A stretch of DNA of 60,287 bases from Candidatus Aristotella avistercoris (GTDB taxonomy: Bacteria; Bacillota; Clostridia; Oscillospirales; Ruminococcaceae), in the NCBI GenBank assembly GCA_904397835.1, contig CAJFOV010000018.1, positions 1-60,287 of the forward strand. Direction: 5' to 3'. Positions 49,426 through 58,676 of this stretch are shown piece after piece (the stretch's first letter is position 1; every line of letters starts with the position of its first letter). The notes below the pieces were generated by a model. It was not told the origin of the DNA and ran no database searches. It saw only the letters and a program-made list of their open reading frames with translations. Both the position numbers and the translations under genes were made by a program.

Positions 49426-50844
49426 GTGCCACAACAGATTTGGACCCACCCCTACATGCCCAACAGTGCGCCAGAAAATCTCAAGGAGATGCTGGACACC
49501 CTGGGCATTGCACGCATGGAAGAACTGTATGAAAACCTGATTCCTGAGGAACTGCGGTTCCACGGAGAGCTGGATCTGCCCCAGCCCCTGGAGAGTGAGT
49601 GGGAGCTCAAGGAGCATGTGGGTGGCCTCTTAAAGAAAAATATCCCCTGCAGCCGCTACACCAGCTTTTTGGGGGCGGGGTGCTACCGGCACTATGTGCC
49701 GGCCCTGTGCGATGAGATCGCCAACCGGGCGGAGTTTCTGACCGCCTACTGTGGGGATACCTACTCGGACCACGGCAAGATGCAGGCCATCTTTGAGTAC
49801 ACCAGCATGATGGGGGAGCTGTTGGACGCGGATGTGGTCAGCTACCCCTGTTACGACGGAGCCCAGGCGGTCTGTTCCGCCCTGCGTATGGCCCTGCGCC
49901 TGGGGCAGCAGGAGGAGCGGGATCAGCTGTTGGTGCCGGACACCATGAATCCGGAGATCTACTCTCAGCTGAAAGAGTACACCTATGGCATCGCCCAACT
50001 GGTACGCATTCCCCACGATGGAACCGGCGGCATGGATCTGCAGGCTCTGGAGGGGGCCCTCTCTCCCCGCACCGCCGCTGTCTTTTTGGAGAACCCCTCC
50101 TATCTGGGCGGATTGCAGGTGAATGCCGCCCAAATCGGCCGGATGGCCCATGGGGCAGGCGCCCTCTTTGTGGTGATGCCGGAGGTCAGTTCCCTGGGAA
50201 TTCTAGAGGCCCCCAGCGCCTACGGGGCGGATATCACCTGCGGGGAGATACAGCCCTTGGGCGTCCACATGCAGTATGGTGGGGGCTGCGCCGGCTTTTT
50301 GGCCGTGGCCCAGGAGGAGCGGCTCTTTCAACAGATTCCCACCTACCTCTATGGCCTGTGCCCCACCCAAAATCCAGGCCAGTTCGGCTGGGGGCGGGCC
50401 CTCAACGAGCGTTGCTCCCACGGCAGCCGGGAGAAGGCAAACGAATATTTTGGCACCGAATCGGGCCTGTGGGCCATTGTGGCCGGGGTGTATCTGGCAA
50501 GCCTGGGTCCCCAGGGGATGCGGGAACTGGGGGAGCACATTCTGCAAAAGACCCACTATGCCATCAAGGTACTTTCCCAGGTGGAGGGCCTTCAGGTGAA
50601 CCCCTTTGGAGGGACGCCCTACCAGGAGTTTGTGGTGTGCTTTGGTCCTGGCGGAAAGACGGTGGCCCAGGTGAACCGGGCTCTGCTGGACTATGGCATC
50701 TTTGGGGGGAAGGATCTGTCCAAGGACTTCCCGGAGCTGGGGCAGAGCGCCCTGTACTGTTTCAGTGAGATCACACCGGCCAGTGAGATCCGGCGCCTGG
50801 CCGGCGCACTGCAGGAGATTTTAGGAGGTGGGTCCCATGCTTAA
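49426..50844 (+). CDS. gcvPA: Glycine dehydrogenase (decarboxylating) subunit 1, GcvPA
   Basis: A 472-aa N-terminal half of split P-protein. GTG start with AAAGGAG 10 bases ahead. HPYMPNSAPENLKEMLDTLGI, FLGAGCYRHYVPALCDEIANRAEFLTAY and YTPYQAE-like positions filled by GDTYSDHGKMQAIFEYTSMMGELLDAD are family features. It pairs with GcvPB to decarboxylate glycine and load the aminomethyl group on the H-protein lipoamide. Overlaps gcvPB by 8 bp. Neither gcvT nor gcvH is nearby. Confidence 0.92.
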   Translation: MPQQIWTHPYMPNSAPENLKEMLDTLGIARMEELYENLIPEELRFHGELDLPQPLESEWELKEHVGGLLKKNIPCSRYTSFLGAGCYRHYVPALCDEIANRAEFLTAYCGDTYSDHGKMQAIFEYTSMMGELLDADVVSYPCYDGAQAVCSALRMALRLGQQEERDQLLVPDTMNPEIYSQLKEYTYGIAQLVRIPHDGTGGMDLQALEGALSPRTAAVFLENPSYLGGLQVNAAQIGRMAHGAGALFVVMPEVSSLGILEAPSAYGADITCGEIQPLGVHMQYGGGCAGFLAVAQEERLFQQIPTYLYGLCPTQNPGQFGWGRALNERCSHGSREKANEYFGTESGLWAIVAGVYLASLGPQGMRELGEHILQKTHYAIKVLSQVEGLQVNPFGGTPYQEFVVCFGPGGKTVAQVNRALLDYGIFGGKDLSKDFPELGQSALYCFSEITPASEIRRLAGALQEILGGGSHA

Positions 50845-52387
50845 GGGGAGATTTCAGGAGGCCAGGTGGGAGGAACCCATCCTCATGGAACAGGGCAGCC
50901 GCGGCGAGCGGGGGATCCTCATGCCCGCCCCGGAGCCGGAGGTGGTCCAGGTGGCGGGGACGGTCCATGACCTGATCCCGGCGGGCCTGCGCCGCAGGCA
51001 GGCGCCGAAGCTGCCGGAGATCTCTCAGATGCAGCTGGCGCGGCACTACCTGCGGCTGTCCCAGGAGACCATCGGGGCAGATCTGAACATTGACATCGGC
51101 CTTGGCACCTGCACCATGAAATATAACCCCAAGGTCCATGAGACTTTGGTGCGCATGGAGGAGATGCAGGAGCTGCACCCCTACCAGGATGAGGATACCG
51201 TCCAGGGGATCCTCCAGGTGTTATATGAGACCCAGGAATATCTGAAAGCCATCTCCGGCATGGATGCCTTCAACCTCCTGGCCGGAGGGGGCACCCAGGC
51301 CATCTATTCCAACGTCCAGGTCATGCGGGCCTATCACCGGGCCAATGGCCAGGGGGAGCAGCGGGACGAGGTGATCACCACCATCCTCTCCCACCCGGGG
51401 AATCCGGGGGCGGCCGCCACGGCGGGGTACAAGGTCATCACCCTGTTCCCCGATGAAAACGGATACCCGGACCTTGAGGCCCTGCGTAAGGCCGTGTCCC
51501 CCCGCACGGCGGGGCTGATGATCACCAACCCGGAGGACACGGGCCTGTATAACCGCCGCATCCGGGAGTATGTGGACCTGGTCCACTCGGTGGGTGGGCT
51601 GTGCATCTACGACCAGGCCAACCAGAACGGGCTCTTTGGCATCGCCCGGGCCCGGGAGGCAGGGTTTGACATGTGCCACTACAACCTGCACAAGTCCTTT
51701 GCCTCCCCCCACGGCAGCCAGGGCCCCGGCTGTGGAGCCCAGGGTGTGGTGAAAAAGTTGGAGCCCTTTCTGCCAGGCCCCAAGCTGGCCTTTGACGGGG
51801 AGCGGTACTTCTGGACCGACCCCGGCCCCCAGAGCGTAGGCAAGATCCACAAGTTCTACGGCGTACCCCAGGTGGCCCTGCGGGCCTACGCCTACATCCG
51901 CAGCTTGGGGGCAAAGGGCCTGCGGCAGGTGGCGGATCTGGCCATCTTAAACAACAACTATCTGCTGGAGAAGATGACCAAAATCCGAGGGATCTCCCTG
52001 CCCCTGGCTCCCGGCGTGCGGCGCTTGGAGCAGGCGCGCCTGAGCTGGGAGGACCTGACCCGGGAGACTGGCGTCACCAGCGATGACATTGACCGGCGGA
52101 TTGTGGACTACGGGTTCCAGAGCTATTTTTCCAGCCACCATCCCCAGATTATTCCAGAGCCCTTTACCCCCGAGGCGGTGGAGACCTACTCCAAAGCGGA
52201 CATTGACGACTATGTCCAGGCCATGGAGGCCATCTCCCGGGAGGCCTACGAAAACCCGGATCTGGTGAAGGGCGCCCCCTACCATGGTGCCCTGGCCAGC
52301 CAGATCGACACGAGGTATCTCACCGATCCAAAGCTGCTCATCACCACCTGGAGGGCCTACCAGAAGCGCAAGGCCCAAGAAGAATGA
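50837..52387 (+). CDS. gcvPB: Glycine dehydrogenase (decarboxylating) subunit 2, GcvPB
   Basis: The 516-aa PLP-carrying half of P-protein. ATG 50837 with GGAGG 8 bases ahead. IDIGLGTCTMKYNPKVHE, LHPYQDEDTVQGILQVLYETQEYL, and the PLP lysine K286 in HYNLHKSFASPHGSQGPGCGAQGV (usually NLHKTFstPHGGGGPG). The substitution of SQ for GG in the glycine loop after PHG is a departure from what I recall of the family. The end overlaps the NAD-kinase-like gene by 4 bp. Confidence 0.93.
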   Translation: MLKGRFQEARWEEPILMEQGSRGERGILMPAPEPEVVQVAGTVHDLIPAGLRRRQAPKLPEISQMQLARHYLRLSQETIGADLNIDIGLGTCTMKYNPKVHETLVRMEEMQELHPYQDEDTVQGILQVLYETQEYLKAISGMDAFNLLAGGGTQAIYSNVQVMRAYHRANGQGEQRDEVITTILSHPGNPGAAATAGYKVITLFPDENGYPDLEALRKAVSPRTAGLMITNPEDTGLYNRRIREYVDLVHSVGGLCIYDQANQNGLFGIARAREAGFDMCHYNLHKSFASPHGSQGPGCGAQGVVKKLEPFLPGPKLAFDGERYFWTDPGPQSVGKIHKFYGVPQVALRAYAYIRSLGAKGLRQVADLAILNNNYLLEKMTKIRGISLPLAPGVRRLEQARLSWEDLTRETGVTSDDIDRRIVDYGFQSYFSSHHPQIIPEPFTPEAVETYSKADIDDYVQAMEAISREAYENPDLVKGAPYHGALASQIDTRYLTDPKLLITTWRAYQKRKAQEE

Positions 52388-53484
52388 TCCGCCTGGGACT
52401 GTTGGTGAACCCCATTGCAGGGGTCGGCGGCCCGGCGGGACTCAAAGGGAGCGACGGCACAGCGGCGGAGCAGGCCCTGGGCCAGGGGTATGTTTCCCTG
52501 GCCCAGAGCCGGACGGTACAGGCGCTGCGGGCCATGGGCCCATTGGAGGATGCGTTCCAACTATACACCTTCTCTCGAGGCATGGGGGAGGACGCCGCCA
52601 GAGCGGCGGGGTTTTCTCCCATCGTCCTTGGGACGTGTGGGGAACCTACCACCTTCCAGGACACCCGGAGGGGGGCGGCCCTTTTGGCGGACCTGCCGGT
52701 GGATCTGCTGCTCTTCTCCGGCGGCGATGGCACCGCCCGGGACATTGCCTCCGCAGTGGGGGAGCGGATCCCGGTGTTGGGCATCCCCTGCGGCGTCAAG
52801 ATCCACTCCTCCGTCTATGCCCTGACCCCACAGCGGGCGGGGGAGCTGGCGGCACGGTACCTGTCCGGCGGAGTCCCCCTGGTCCTGGGTGAGGTGCTGG
52901 ACCTGGATGAGGAGGCCTTTCGCCGGGGACAGGTGCAGGCGCAGTTCTACGGCGGCCTGTTGGTGCCCAAGGACGGGGCGGTACAGCACACCAAGAGCGC
53001 GGGCTATACCCCCGGGGATGGGGGAGAGGGTCTGTCCCAGGCCATCCGCCGGGAGATGCGGCCCGGCGCCCTCTGCCTGGTGGGGCCCGGTTCCACCTTA
53101 TATACTGCCTGCAAATGGATGGGAATCCATGGCTCCCTGCTGGGGGTGGATCTGGTTCGGGATGGCTGCCTGCTCCAGCGGGATTGTACCGAACACCAGC
53201 TCTACCGGGCGTTGGAGGAAGGGGAACAGGCGCAGCTGTTTGTCACGGTCATCGGCGGCCAGGGGGTACTGTTTGGCAGGGGAAACCAGCAGCTGAGCCC
53301 GCAGATCCTCCGGCGCATTGGACAGGAGAACATCCGGGTGGTCAGCACCAAGGAAAAGTTGGCGGATCTCAGACTCCGCCCCATGACGTTGGACACCGGG
53401 GATCCGGAGTTGAACAGGGACCTGGCCGGGTACTACCGGGTCCTGGTGGGCCCCTGTGAGACGGTGCTCTACCCGGCAAAATAA
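52384..53484 (+). CDS. ATP-NAD kinase-like protein (COG3199/AcoX type)
   Basis: The product has 366 aa. LGLLVNPIAGVGGPAGLKGSDG is the N-terminal glycine-rich element, and LLLFSGGDGTARDI is the diacylglycerol/NAD-kinase GGDGT motif. IPCGVKIHSSVYALTP and GPGSTLYTACKWMGI match the COG3199 group, which is found beside catabolic operons such as acetoin (AcoX) rather than being the housekeeping NAD kinase. Activity is not established for most members. ATGA overlap with gcvPB places it firmly in this operon. Confidence 0.85.
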   Translation: MIRLGLLVNPIAGVGGPAGLKGSDGTAAEQALGQGYVSLAQSRTVQALRAMGPLEDAFQLYTFSRGMGEDAARAAGFSPIVLGTCGEPTTFQDTRRGAALLADLPVDLLLFSGGDGTARDIASAVGERIPVLGIPCGVKIHSSVYALTPQRAGELAARYLSGGVPLVLGEVLDLDEEAFRRGQVQAQFYGGLLVPKDGAVQHTKSAGYTPGDGGEGLSQAIRREMRPGALCLVGPGSTLYTACKWMGIHGSLLGVDLVRDGCLLQRDCTEHQLYRALEEGEQAQLFVTVIGGQGVLFGRGNQQLSPQILRRIGQENIRVVSTKEKLADLRLRPMTLDTGDPELNRDLAGYYRVLVGPCETVLYPAK

Positions 53485-53488
53485 ACTG

Positions 53489-53514
53489 GTTTTCTTCTCC
53501 TTGGCGGGAGAAAA
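53489..53514 (+). promoter_or_regulatory. Intercistronic hairpin
   Basis: GTTTTCTTCTCC can pair with GGGAGAAAAC in the 65-bp gap between the kinase-like gene and the membrane pair. It has no T-run and may be an mRNA processing or stability element. Confidence 0.35.
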
Positions 53515-53549
53515 CAAGGCAAGCCAAAGAATTTTTAGGAGGTGTTGTT

Positions 53550-54263
53550 ATGTTGGAAGAGACCTTAAAGGTAGCAAATGAATTTGGGGTATGGATCTGT
53601 GCATTTGCCATGGTTGCCCTGGTAGTGGTTCAATCGACCCTGTATACCCGGCTTGCCTCCAAAACCGCCAAAGAGATCAATTTTCCCCAGAAGGATGTGC
53701 GCAGAGCCTTCCGCACGGGGGTTATCACCGCCTTCGGCCCGGCGTTGGGCTCGTTTATCGTCATGATCGCCATGATGGCTGTCATCGGCGCGCCCATCAC
53801 CTGGATGAGGCTGTCCATCATCGGATCGGCCTCCACGGAGATGACCGCCGCCACCATTGGTGCGGAGGCTGCAGGCTTTGAGCTGGGAGCTGCAAACTTT
53901 TCCATTGAGGCTCTGGCCGTCATCTTTTTCACCATGGGCATCAACGGCTGCGGCTGGCTTTTGGTGGCCACCCTCCTGACGGGGCGGATGGACTCGGTCC
54001 GCCACAAGATCGCCGGCGGCGACGCCAAGTGGCTGCCTGTTTTGACCACGGCGGCAACGGTGGGCGTCTACGCCAACATGGGTGCGCAGCGGGCTGTGGC
54101 CGGTACTGGCTCTTTGGTGGCCTGGCTGGGGGGCGCAATCACCATGCTCCTTATGAACATTGTGGCCAAAAAGTTTAAGTTCCTCAAGGAGTATAAGATG
54201 GGCATCGCTTTGATCATGGGCACGGTTCTGGCCGCTGTCGTGACCAACGTGTTTGGCCTTTAA
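53550..54263 (+). CDS. DUF5058 family membrane protein
   Basis: The product has 237 aa from ATG 53550 (AGGAGGTG). About six helices: FAMVALVVVQSTLYTRLA, GVITAFGPALGSFIVMIAMMAVIGAPITWMR, VIFFTMGINGCGWLLVATLL, and two near the end. ASTEMTAATIGAEAAGFE is a conserved loop. It fits DUF5058 as I know it. The next gene is a second small membrane protein, 27 bp away; together they look like a two-component transporter, probably for a substrate or product of the gcvP operon (inference). Confidence 0.78.
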   Translation: MLEETLKVANEFGVWICAFAMVALVVVQSTLYTRLASKTAKEINFPQKDVRRAFRTGVITAFGPALGSFIVMIAMMAVIGAPITWMRLSIIGSASTEMTAATIGAEAAGFELGAANFSIEALAVIFFTMGINGCGWLLVATLLTGRMDSVRHKIAGGDAKWLPVLTTAATVGVYANMGAQRAVAGTGSLVAWLGGAITMLLMNIVAKKFKFLKEYKMGIALIMGTVLAAVVTNVFGL

Positions 54264-54290
54264 TCCGTGGTGGAAAAGGAGGTTTGTCGT

Positions 54291-54992
54291 ATGGAGAGCA
54301 AGAACAATACTGTTCCGCGCACAGCGGTTTTGCCCCAGTGGGATCGGTCGGTCCACCGCCTGGGCATTACAACCTTGATCATTGCCATGGCTTTGAGTTT
54401 TGGCCCGTTTTTGTATCTGTACATCAAGTATGGGGTCCGCCCCAGCTTTGGGGTGCTCATGACCGCCTGGGCCAATGTGGCAGTGGCCTATGGGGCCATG
54501 TATATCATTGAGCCCCTCTCCTACTTCCCTTCCCTGGGGACCAGCGGCTCCTACATGGGCTGGTTGGCGGGCAGCGTCTCCCAGATGCGTGTGACCTCCT
54601 CGGTGGTGGCCAAGGAGATCACAGGTGTGGAGGACGGCACCCAGGAGGCGGAGGTGGTCTCCACTGCCGCCATTGCAGGATCCATTGTCATCAACATTGT
54701 GGTGCTCACAGTGGGCGCCATTGCCGGGTACCAGATTCTAGCGCTCCTGCCGCCAGTGGTACAGGATGCCCTCAATGAATTCATTGTGCCCTCCATCTTC
54801 GGTGCGGTGCTGGCCATGGTGGGTGCCTCTCGGCTGCTGTTGACCATTCCTGTCTTTCTGGTGCTGCTGGTGGTCAACTATGGCACCAGCGCAGGCTGGC
54901 TGCCCATCCCCTCCTGGGCGGTGCTGGTGGTGGCCGTTTTTGGGACCATTCTCTATGCCCGGGTGCTCTACAAGAAGGGCAAGCTGCGCTAG
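54291..54992 (+). CDS. Membrane protein paired with DUF5058, unknown
   Basis: The product has 233 aa from ATG 54291 (AAAAGGAGG, 8 bases ahead). About six helices. The loop SLGTSGSYMGWLAGSVSQMRVTSSVVAKEITGVEDGTQEAEVVSTAAIAGS resembles the extended loop of its neighbour in position and in the S/T-rich, E-containing pattern, hinting at a common origin or a heterodimer. The C-terminus is basic (KKGKLR). Last gene of the operon. Confidence 0.72.
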   Translation: MESKNNTVPRTAVLPQWDRSVHRLGITTLIIAMALSFGPFLYLYIKYGVRPSFGVLMTAWANVAVAYGAMYIIEPLSYFPSLGTSGSYMGWLAGSVSQMRVTSSVVAKEITGVEDGTQEAEVVSTAAIAGSIVINIVVLTVGAIAGYQILALLPPVVQDALNEFIVPSIFGAVLAMVGASRLLLTIPVFLVLLVVNYGTSAGWLPIPSWAVLVVAVFGTILYARVLYKKGKLR

Positions 54993-55011
54993 CATTGTGG
55001 TGAGAAAAGCA

Positions 55012-55056
55012 TAAAAAATGGGAGCCAGGAATCCAATGATTCCTGGCTCCTTGTGT
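55012..55056. terminator. Bidirectional terminator
   Basis: GGAGCCAGGAATC pairs with GATTCCTGGCTCC around CAAT; the minus-strand T-run (CATTTTTTAT) is strong, the plus side TTGTGTTGG weak. It divides the gcvP operon from the convergent ABC system. Confidence 0.85.
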
Positions 55057-55065
55057 TGGTTCCAA

Positions 55066-56436
55066 TCAGGCGGCCAGCTGGGCAAGCAGATCCAGCAGGT
55101 CGTCCACCTGGGTGGTGTTGATCACCGCTGTGGCCCGGCCATTGAGGTAGGCCACCGCCCGGCGGGGCTCGCCGGAGCGAATGACGATCTCGTCGGCCTG
55201 CCGGTCCTCCTGGGTGTAGGTGCAGGAGATGGTCAGCAGCACCTGCCCATCGTCGCTGCTCTGCAGGTCATACTGATCCCGGCGTAGGCCAAAGAGCTCG
55301 TCAAAGAGGGCAGTGAGCTCCTCGCTGGAGATCTCCGAGCCATTGCAGGTGCCGGACTGATTTCCCTCCTCGTCCTGGGTCAGCTGCAGGTCATAGGTGC
55401 TGCCGTTGCCGCTGAAGGAAAAGGAGGCATAGTCCGTCTCCTCCCCGTCAAACACGAAGGGGGAGAGGAGATCCTCCCCGGTGAGGGTGATCCATTCAAA
55501 GCCGGAGGTGGAGACCCGAAACACCAAGTTCTGCCCCTCCCGGTAGAGATAGGCGTAGCCGTCCTGGGGCTCAGAGAGGTGCAGGGTGAAGCCCCCGTTC
55601 TCATTTTCTACAACAGCGGTCATGTAGGGGTCCAGCAGGCCAAATTCCGCCAGTTCCTCCTGGGTGGGGTTCACCGCTTCCACCGTCTGGCCGCTGATGC
55701 CAAAGAGGGACTTCAGAGCGGAAAATGCCACCGTGTCTTTGAGTTCCAGCCGGTAGGGCGCGGTCTGGACAAAGCGGTCTTCGCTGTTCTCATCCTCCTC
55801 GTCCGCAGGCTCATAGGTGATAACCGTGGGCTCCTCCCGGCCGCCGCCCATGAGGGTCACCTGGGTCATCTCCAGGACGGAGACATCCTCCAGGGGCGCC
55901 ACAACGGTCTTGCTCAGCAGCTCGGTGGCGGGGACCAAAAAGTCGGAGAGGTACTCCAGATTGTCCAGATACAGCCCTGGACGGCTGTCTGTCACAAAAT
56001 AGTAGTACCCGCTGGGGCTCTGATCCCCCAGTTGGACGGTGATGGTGCTGCCGTCGGTGTAGGTAAAGGTCAAGGTGGCGGAGGGCTCCTCCAGGCCGTA
56101 TTCCGCCAGATCTTCCGGCGTCTGGTCAAACAGCTGTTCCCCGGAGAAGGCCGCCGCCGCGGAAAACAGAGGAGAGATGGTGTTGGCGCTCAGATCAAAG
56201 TCCTCCAGCTGATCCAAGGAGTAGACGCCCTCCTCATCCACCGTTAGATGATATTCTCCAAAGGAATTTTTCACCTGGACCTCTGAGACCTCCGAGGAGT
56301 CCCGGTCAGAGATGGCCACGAGGTTGTCCTCAGAGGAGGAGGTATCGGCGGGAGCGCTTTGGGCCCAGAGAAGGAGCAGCACCAGCAGGACCACCGCAGC
56401 AACGGCTATGACAAGGTCGATGACTTTCTTTTTCAT
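55066..56436 (-). CDS. DUF4340 domain-containing protein
   Basis: A 456-aa protein with an N-terminal anchor helix (VIDLVIAVAAVVLLVLLLLWA) and a large extracytoplasmic part. Repeats of DUF4340 type occur: YGLEEPSATLTFTYTDGSTITVQLGD and GLLDPYMTAVVENENGG. DUF4340 proteins accompany GldG-type auxiliary proteins in many bacteria; function unknown. Two bases separate it from the GldG-like gene. Confidence 0.85.
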   Translation of the reverse strand: MKKKVIDLVIAVAAVVLLVLLLLWAQSAPADTSSSEDNLVAISDRDSSEVSEVQVKNSFGEYHLTVDEEGVYSLDQLEDFDLSANTISPLFSAAAAFSGEQLFDQTPEDLAEYGLEEPSATLTFTYTDGSTITVQLGDQSPSGYYYFVTDSRPGLYLDNLEYLSDFLVPATELLSKTVVAPLEDVSVLEMTQVTLMGGGREEPTVITYEPADEEDENSEDRFVQTAPYRLELKDTVAFSALKSLFGISGQTVEAVNPTQEELAEFGLLDPYMTAVVENENGGFTLHLSEPQDGYAYLYREGQNLVFRVSTSGFEWITLTGEDLLSPFVFDGEETDYASFSFSGNGSTYDLQLTQDEEGNQSGTCNGSEISSEELTALFDELFGLRRDQYDLQSSDDGQVLLTISCTYTQEDRQADEIVIRSGEPRRAVAYLNGRATAVINTTQVDDLLDLLAQLAA

Positions 56437-56438
56437 GG

Positions 56439-57947
56439 TTAACGATGCCTCCTGCGCAGATAGACGGCCATGCCGGCGCCCAGGACCACCACGGGGATCA
56501 CCACGGCAAAGAGCACGCCGGCGGTGATGGCGGTCTGGTAGGTGATGCCCAACTCCTCCCCGTTGAGGGAGACGCTGGAGATATTTACCGTAGTCTCCCG
56601 CTGGGTGAGCTCATCGCAGACGTTGACAAAGAAGTCCCCATTGGCCAGGGCTGTGTTCTCCAGCATGGAATCGGCGATGGCATACACCGAGCCGCAGGCC
56701 ACAACCTTGGAGGTCACATCCCCATCGGTGCGGGTGGAGAGGACCATGGCGCCGATGGCCTCTCCGCCGGCGGTGAGTTCATAGTTCTCGTCCGCATCGG
56801 CGGGAACCACGTTGGAGGTCTCTGAGAAGGCCAGCAGGGTGGAGGTGACTATGTCGTCGCTGCTCTCAAAGAGGACGCTCACTGGACGGGAGCTGGGCAG
56901 GGCGGTGTAAAGGTTCTGGTTCATATAGGGGGCGGCATAGACCTCATCCCCGTAGATTGGGATGGGGGCCAGGAAGGAGTAGGTGCGGTAGACCCTGGTG
57001 GAATCGGTCTCCAGGACGATGCCGTCCCCCACCTCAATGCCCCACTCCTGCAGGAAGGCATCCAGATAGGGAGTGTCCGTCTGCTCCCGGCTGGCAAAGT
57101 AGAGGACGCTCTTGCCGTCCTGGGAGAGGAAGTCGTCCAGTTTGCGCAGGGAGTCCTCGTCGTAGTCCCGGCTGGGGGCCACAATCAGGACAATGTCCGC
57201 CTCCGAGTTGATGTCCTCGGTGAGCAGGTTCTGCTCCACAATATTGTAACCGCTGGCGCTAAGGCGGTCGGTGTACCCCGGCGCCTCCAGCTCCCCATGG
57301 CCGCTGACCACTGAGATGGTGGGGGTATCCTCGCTGGTGAGCTTGAAGATGGCGGAGGTGATCTGCTGCTCCACCTTGGAGGAGATGACGCTGCCATAGG
57401 AATCAAAGTTGAACAGATCGTAGAGGGTATACTGGCTGGTCTGGCCGCCGCTCTCCACCAGAAGGTCCCCATCGGTGAGGGTCAGGTCGGAGAACTGCTG
57501 GACAAAGGAGGGGTTGCGCTCCAGATCGATATAGCTGACGGAGACACGGTCAGACCGTTGGTCGTAGTCCGAGAGCATGCTGGCCAGCTGGGAGAGGTAT
57601 CCGCCGGAGTTCACCAGGGTGCTCTCAGCGGTGAGAAAATAGATGTTCACATCCTGGTCCAGGTTCTCCAGAATCTGCAGGGACTGGTCTCCCAACTGAA
57701 AGGCCTTATCCTCCGTCAAATCCACTGCCAGTGAGAAACGGTCGGCCAGGACGGAAGTGACGCTGCACACCAGCACAGCGATGACAACCGCTGCCAACGT
57801 CAGCAGCGTTGCAAGGGTGCCGTGCTGAAACCGCCGGGAGTGTAAGCGCTCCCTGAGGGGAATCTTGTTGGCCTTCTCTTTTTTTGCTTTGTTTTGCTTG
57901 TTTTTGCCGTTGGCCTCTTTGGCCAGCGCGTCGTTCTTCTTTTTCAT
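56439..57947 (-). CDS. GldG-family ABC-associated membrane protein
   Basis: The product has 502 aa. A charged Lys-rich cytoplasmic start (KKKNDALAKEANGKNKQ) precedes the first helix (LLTLAAVVIAVLVCSVTSVLA). The extracytoplasmic domain includes VDLTEDKAFQLGDQSLQILENL, the GldG/ABC-transporter auxiliary start, and ISVVSGHGELEAPG. A C-terminal helix (TAITAGVLFAVVIPVVVLGAGMAVYL) ends in RRRHR. In Bacteroidetes GldG belongs to a gliding complex; in Firmicutes the name is historical. Confidence 0.87.
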   Translation of the reverse strand: MKKKNDALAKEANGKNKQNKAKKEKANKIPLRERLHSRRFQHGTLATLLTLAAVVIAVLVCSVTSVLADRFSLAVDLTEDKAFQLGDQSLQILENLDQDVNIYFLTAESTLVNSGGYLSQLASMLSDYDQRSDRVSVSYIDLERNPSFVQQFSDLTLTDGDLLVESGGQTSQYTLYDLFNFDSYGSVISSKVEQQITSAIFKLTSEDTPTISVVSGHGELEAPGYTDRLSASGYNIVEQNLLTEDINSEADIVLIVAPSRDYDEDSLRKLDDFLSQDGKSVLYFASREQTDTPYLDAFLQEWGIEVGDGIVLETDSTRVYRTYSFLAPIPIYGDEVYAAPYMNQNLYTALPSSRPVSVLFESSDDIVTSTLLAFSETSNVVPADADENYELTAGGEAIGAMVLSTRTDGDVTSKVVACGSVYAIADSMLENTALANGDFFVNVCDELTQRETTVNISSVSLNGEELGITYQTAITAGVLFAVVIPVVVLGAGMAVYLRRRHR

Positions 57948-57968
57948 GGGTTCCTTCTCCTCCTTCCA

Positions 57969-58673
57969 TTAGCTCCAGCGTCTTTTTTCAAATACCCGTG
58001 CGGTGAGAAAAAGGAACAGTACCGCCACCACCAGGAAGAACACCACATCTGACAGATCTAGGACCCCCAGGGTGAAACTCAGGTAGTGGTTATAAAAGGA
58101 GATGCCCACCAGGGCGGTGCTGATGATCTCTGTGGAGACCAGGGAGGACAGTGAGTCAATGAGCACCAGGAACAACCCTGCACCGATGCCTCCCACAGCG
58201 GCAATGACCTGGTTCTCTGTGGTGGAGGAGATGAGGCCCCCGATGGCAATGAGGGCGGCCCCCAGCAGGAAGAGCCCCAAAAAGTGGCCCAGTACCACCG
58301 TCCAAACAGGGGTGGCATAGTAGCCCACCACCAGGGCAAAAACCAACGTGATGGAGATGCCCAGGAGATACACCGTCAATGCGGCCAAATATTTGCCCAT
58401 AATGAGGGAGAAGAGGCTCACTGGGGCGGTGAGCAGGGCCTGATCGGTCTTGTGGCGCTTATCCTCGCTGAATAGGCGCATGGTCAGCAGGGGGATCACA
58501 AAGACCACAATGTTGAACAAGCTGCTGAACACACCGCTCAGGGAGTTGGTGTTGTTGAGCAGGGTGCTGCCAAAGAAGAAGTACCCGGCCAGGCAGTAAA
58601 ATACCGCCAGGTAGATGTACCCAATGGGGGAGGTAAAATAGGCGCGGAATTCCCGCCGGTAGATGGCTGACAT
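57969..58673 (-). CDS. ABC-2 type permease (GldF-like)
   Basis: A 234-aa, six-helix permease. The start IYRREFRAYFTSPIGYIYLAVFY is typical of GldF; MRLFSEDKRHKTDQALLTAPVSL is the conserved cytoplasmic coupling loop. It forms the channel for the ATPase 3 bp upstream. Confidence 0.9.
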   Translation of the reverse strand: MSAIYRREFRAYFTSPIGYIYLAVFYCLAGYFFFGSTLLNNTNSLSGVFSSLFNIVVFVIPLLTMRLFSEDKRHKTDQALLTAPVSLFSLIMGKYLAALTVYLLGISITLVFALVVGYYATPVWTVVLGHFLGLFLLGAALIAIGGLISSTTENQVIAAVGGIGAGLFLVLIDSLSSLVSTEIISTALVGISFYNHYLSFTLGVLDLSDVVFFLVVAVLFLFLTARVFEKRRWS

Positions 58674-58676
58674 GGT

